A stretch of 19,443 bases of DNA. Source: an uncultured Mucilaginibacter sp. GTDB taxonomy: Bacteria; Bacteroidota; Bacteroidia; Sphingobacteriales; Sphingobacteriaceae. The position numbers were made by a program, and so were the translations under genes. The notes under the pieces were generated by a model. That model saw only the letters and a list, made by a program, of their open reading frames with translations, searched no databases and was not told the origin of the DNA. The DNA lies in NCBI RefSeq assembly GCF_946481715.1, contig NZ_CAMLOV010000107.1:1-19443 (forward strand), written 5' to 3'. Positions 19,288 through 19,443 of this stretch are shown here, piece after piece (position 1 is the first letter of the stretch; each line of letters opens with the position of its first letter).

Positions 19288-19443
19288 TCATTTGCCGCCC
19301 CGCCCGGCAGCTTCCGAACAAAATATCGCGGTAGCTATCGCAACGTTTAACGATTCGGCACCGCCAATGCGGGGGATGGTTATGGCATGGCTTATCAATT
19401 GTTGAATTTCGGGGCGGATGCCATTGCCTTCATTGCCCATCAC
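19288..19443 (-). CDS. SpoU/TrmH-family RNA 2'-O-methyltransferase, C-terminal end
   Basis: Last 51 codons of a gene entering from the right edge (start outside). Both C-terminal knot motifs of the SPOUT methyltransferases are visible: MGNEGNGI and IPRIGGAESLNVAIATAI, which bind S-adenosylmethionine in the trefoil knot. The enzyme methylates a ribose of rRNA or tRNA; the target (for example the RlmB or TrmH type) cannot be told from this end. Confidence 0.9.
   Translation of the reverse strand: MMGNEGNGIRPEIQQLISHAITIPRIGGAESLNVAIATAIFCSEAAGRGGK

Overview
The window looks like chromosomal DNA of a Bacteroidota bacterium, most likely family Sphingobacteriaceae (Mucilaginibacter or Pedobacter type). 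This rests on several points. Genes lack Shine-Dalgarno sequences and sit behind A/T-rich leaders. The promoters that can be read follow the Bacteroidota pattern TTG-N19-TAnnTTTG. The protein families (DUF4230, DUF4288, LytS/LytTR pairs, secreted M16 pairs, tail-less SSB, Bacteroidota-style homogentisate genes) are typical of that phylum. The genus is inference; no search was possible.

Layout. 1-413: 3' part of a short-chain dehydrogenase, converging on a tail-less single-stranded-DNA-binding protein (546-884, minus). 885-1032: divergent control region with a perfect 30-bp palindrome, then a small Zn-ribbon protein. 1545-3764: an Old Yellow Enzyme, an OsmC peroxidase with a clear terminator, and a DUF4230 membrane protein. 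3906-6646: two secreted M16 peptidase subunits, one with and one without the zinc motif, closed by a strong terminator. 6763-7875 (minus): an AI-2E family permease. 7876-8183: an intergenic stretch with an orphan + strand terminator and a consensus promoter. 8184-11314: a LiaF-like membrane protein, DUF4288, a LytS-type histidine kinase and a LytTR response regulator, all co-oriented. 11589-12293: a YafK-type L,D-transpeptidase-family protein followed by a 10-bp tandem repeat.

12563-18046 is an aromatic (tyrosine/homogentisate) catabolic locus in two divergent arms. Leftwards run a 96-aa membrane protein, fumarylacetoacetate hydrolase and a flavin-reductase-like protein. Rightwards run homogentisate 1,2-dioxygenase and 4-hydroxyphenylpyruvate dioxygenase. 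Together HPPD, HmgA and FAH turn 4-hydroxyphenylpyruvate into fumarate and acetoacetate, except that no maleylacetoacetate isomerase is present here. The locus is crowded with palindromic repeats: a 27-bp perfect inverted repeat inside the left arm, a MITE-like 393-bp segment between the arms, repeats in the hmgA leader, and a dispersed palindrome of which one copy is translated in frame inside HPPD.

18144-19443: tRNA-Cys and a small basic protein share a consensus promoter and a terminator (minus). A putative lipoprotein with two homologous Cys-containing halves follows on the plus strand, and the 3' end of a SpoU/TrmH RNA methyltransferase enters from the right edge.

The window has no CRISPR array, phage genes, transposase or obvious defence system. 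The most unusual items are the in-frame palindromic repeat in HPPD, the 30-bp operator-like palindrome, the LiaF-like/LytS/LytTR set, the tRNA-Cys/small-protein operon and the orphan terminator.
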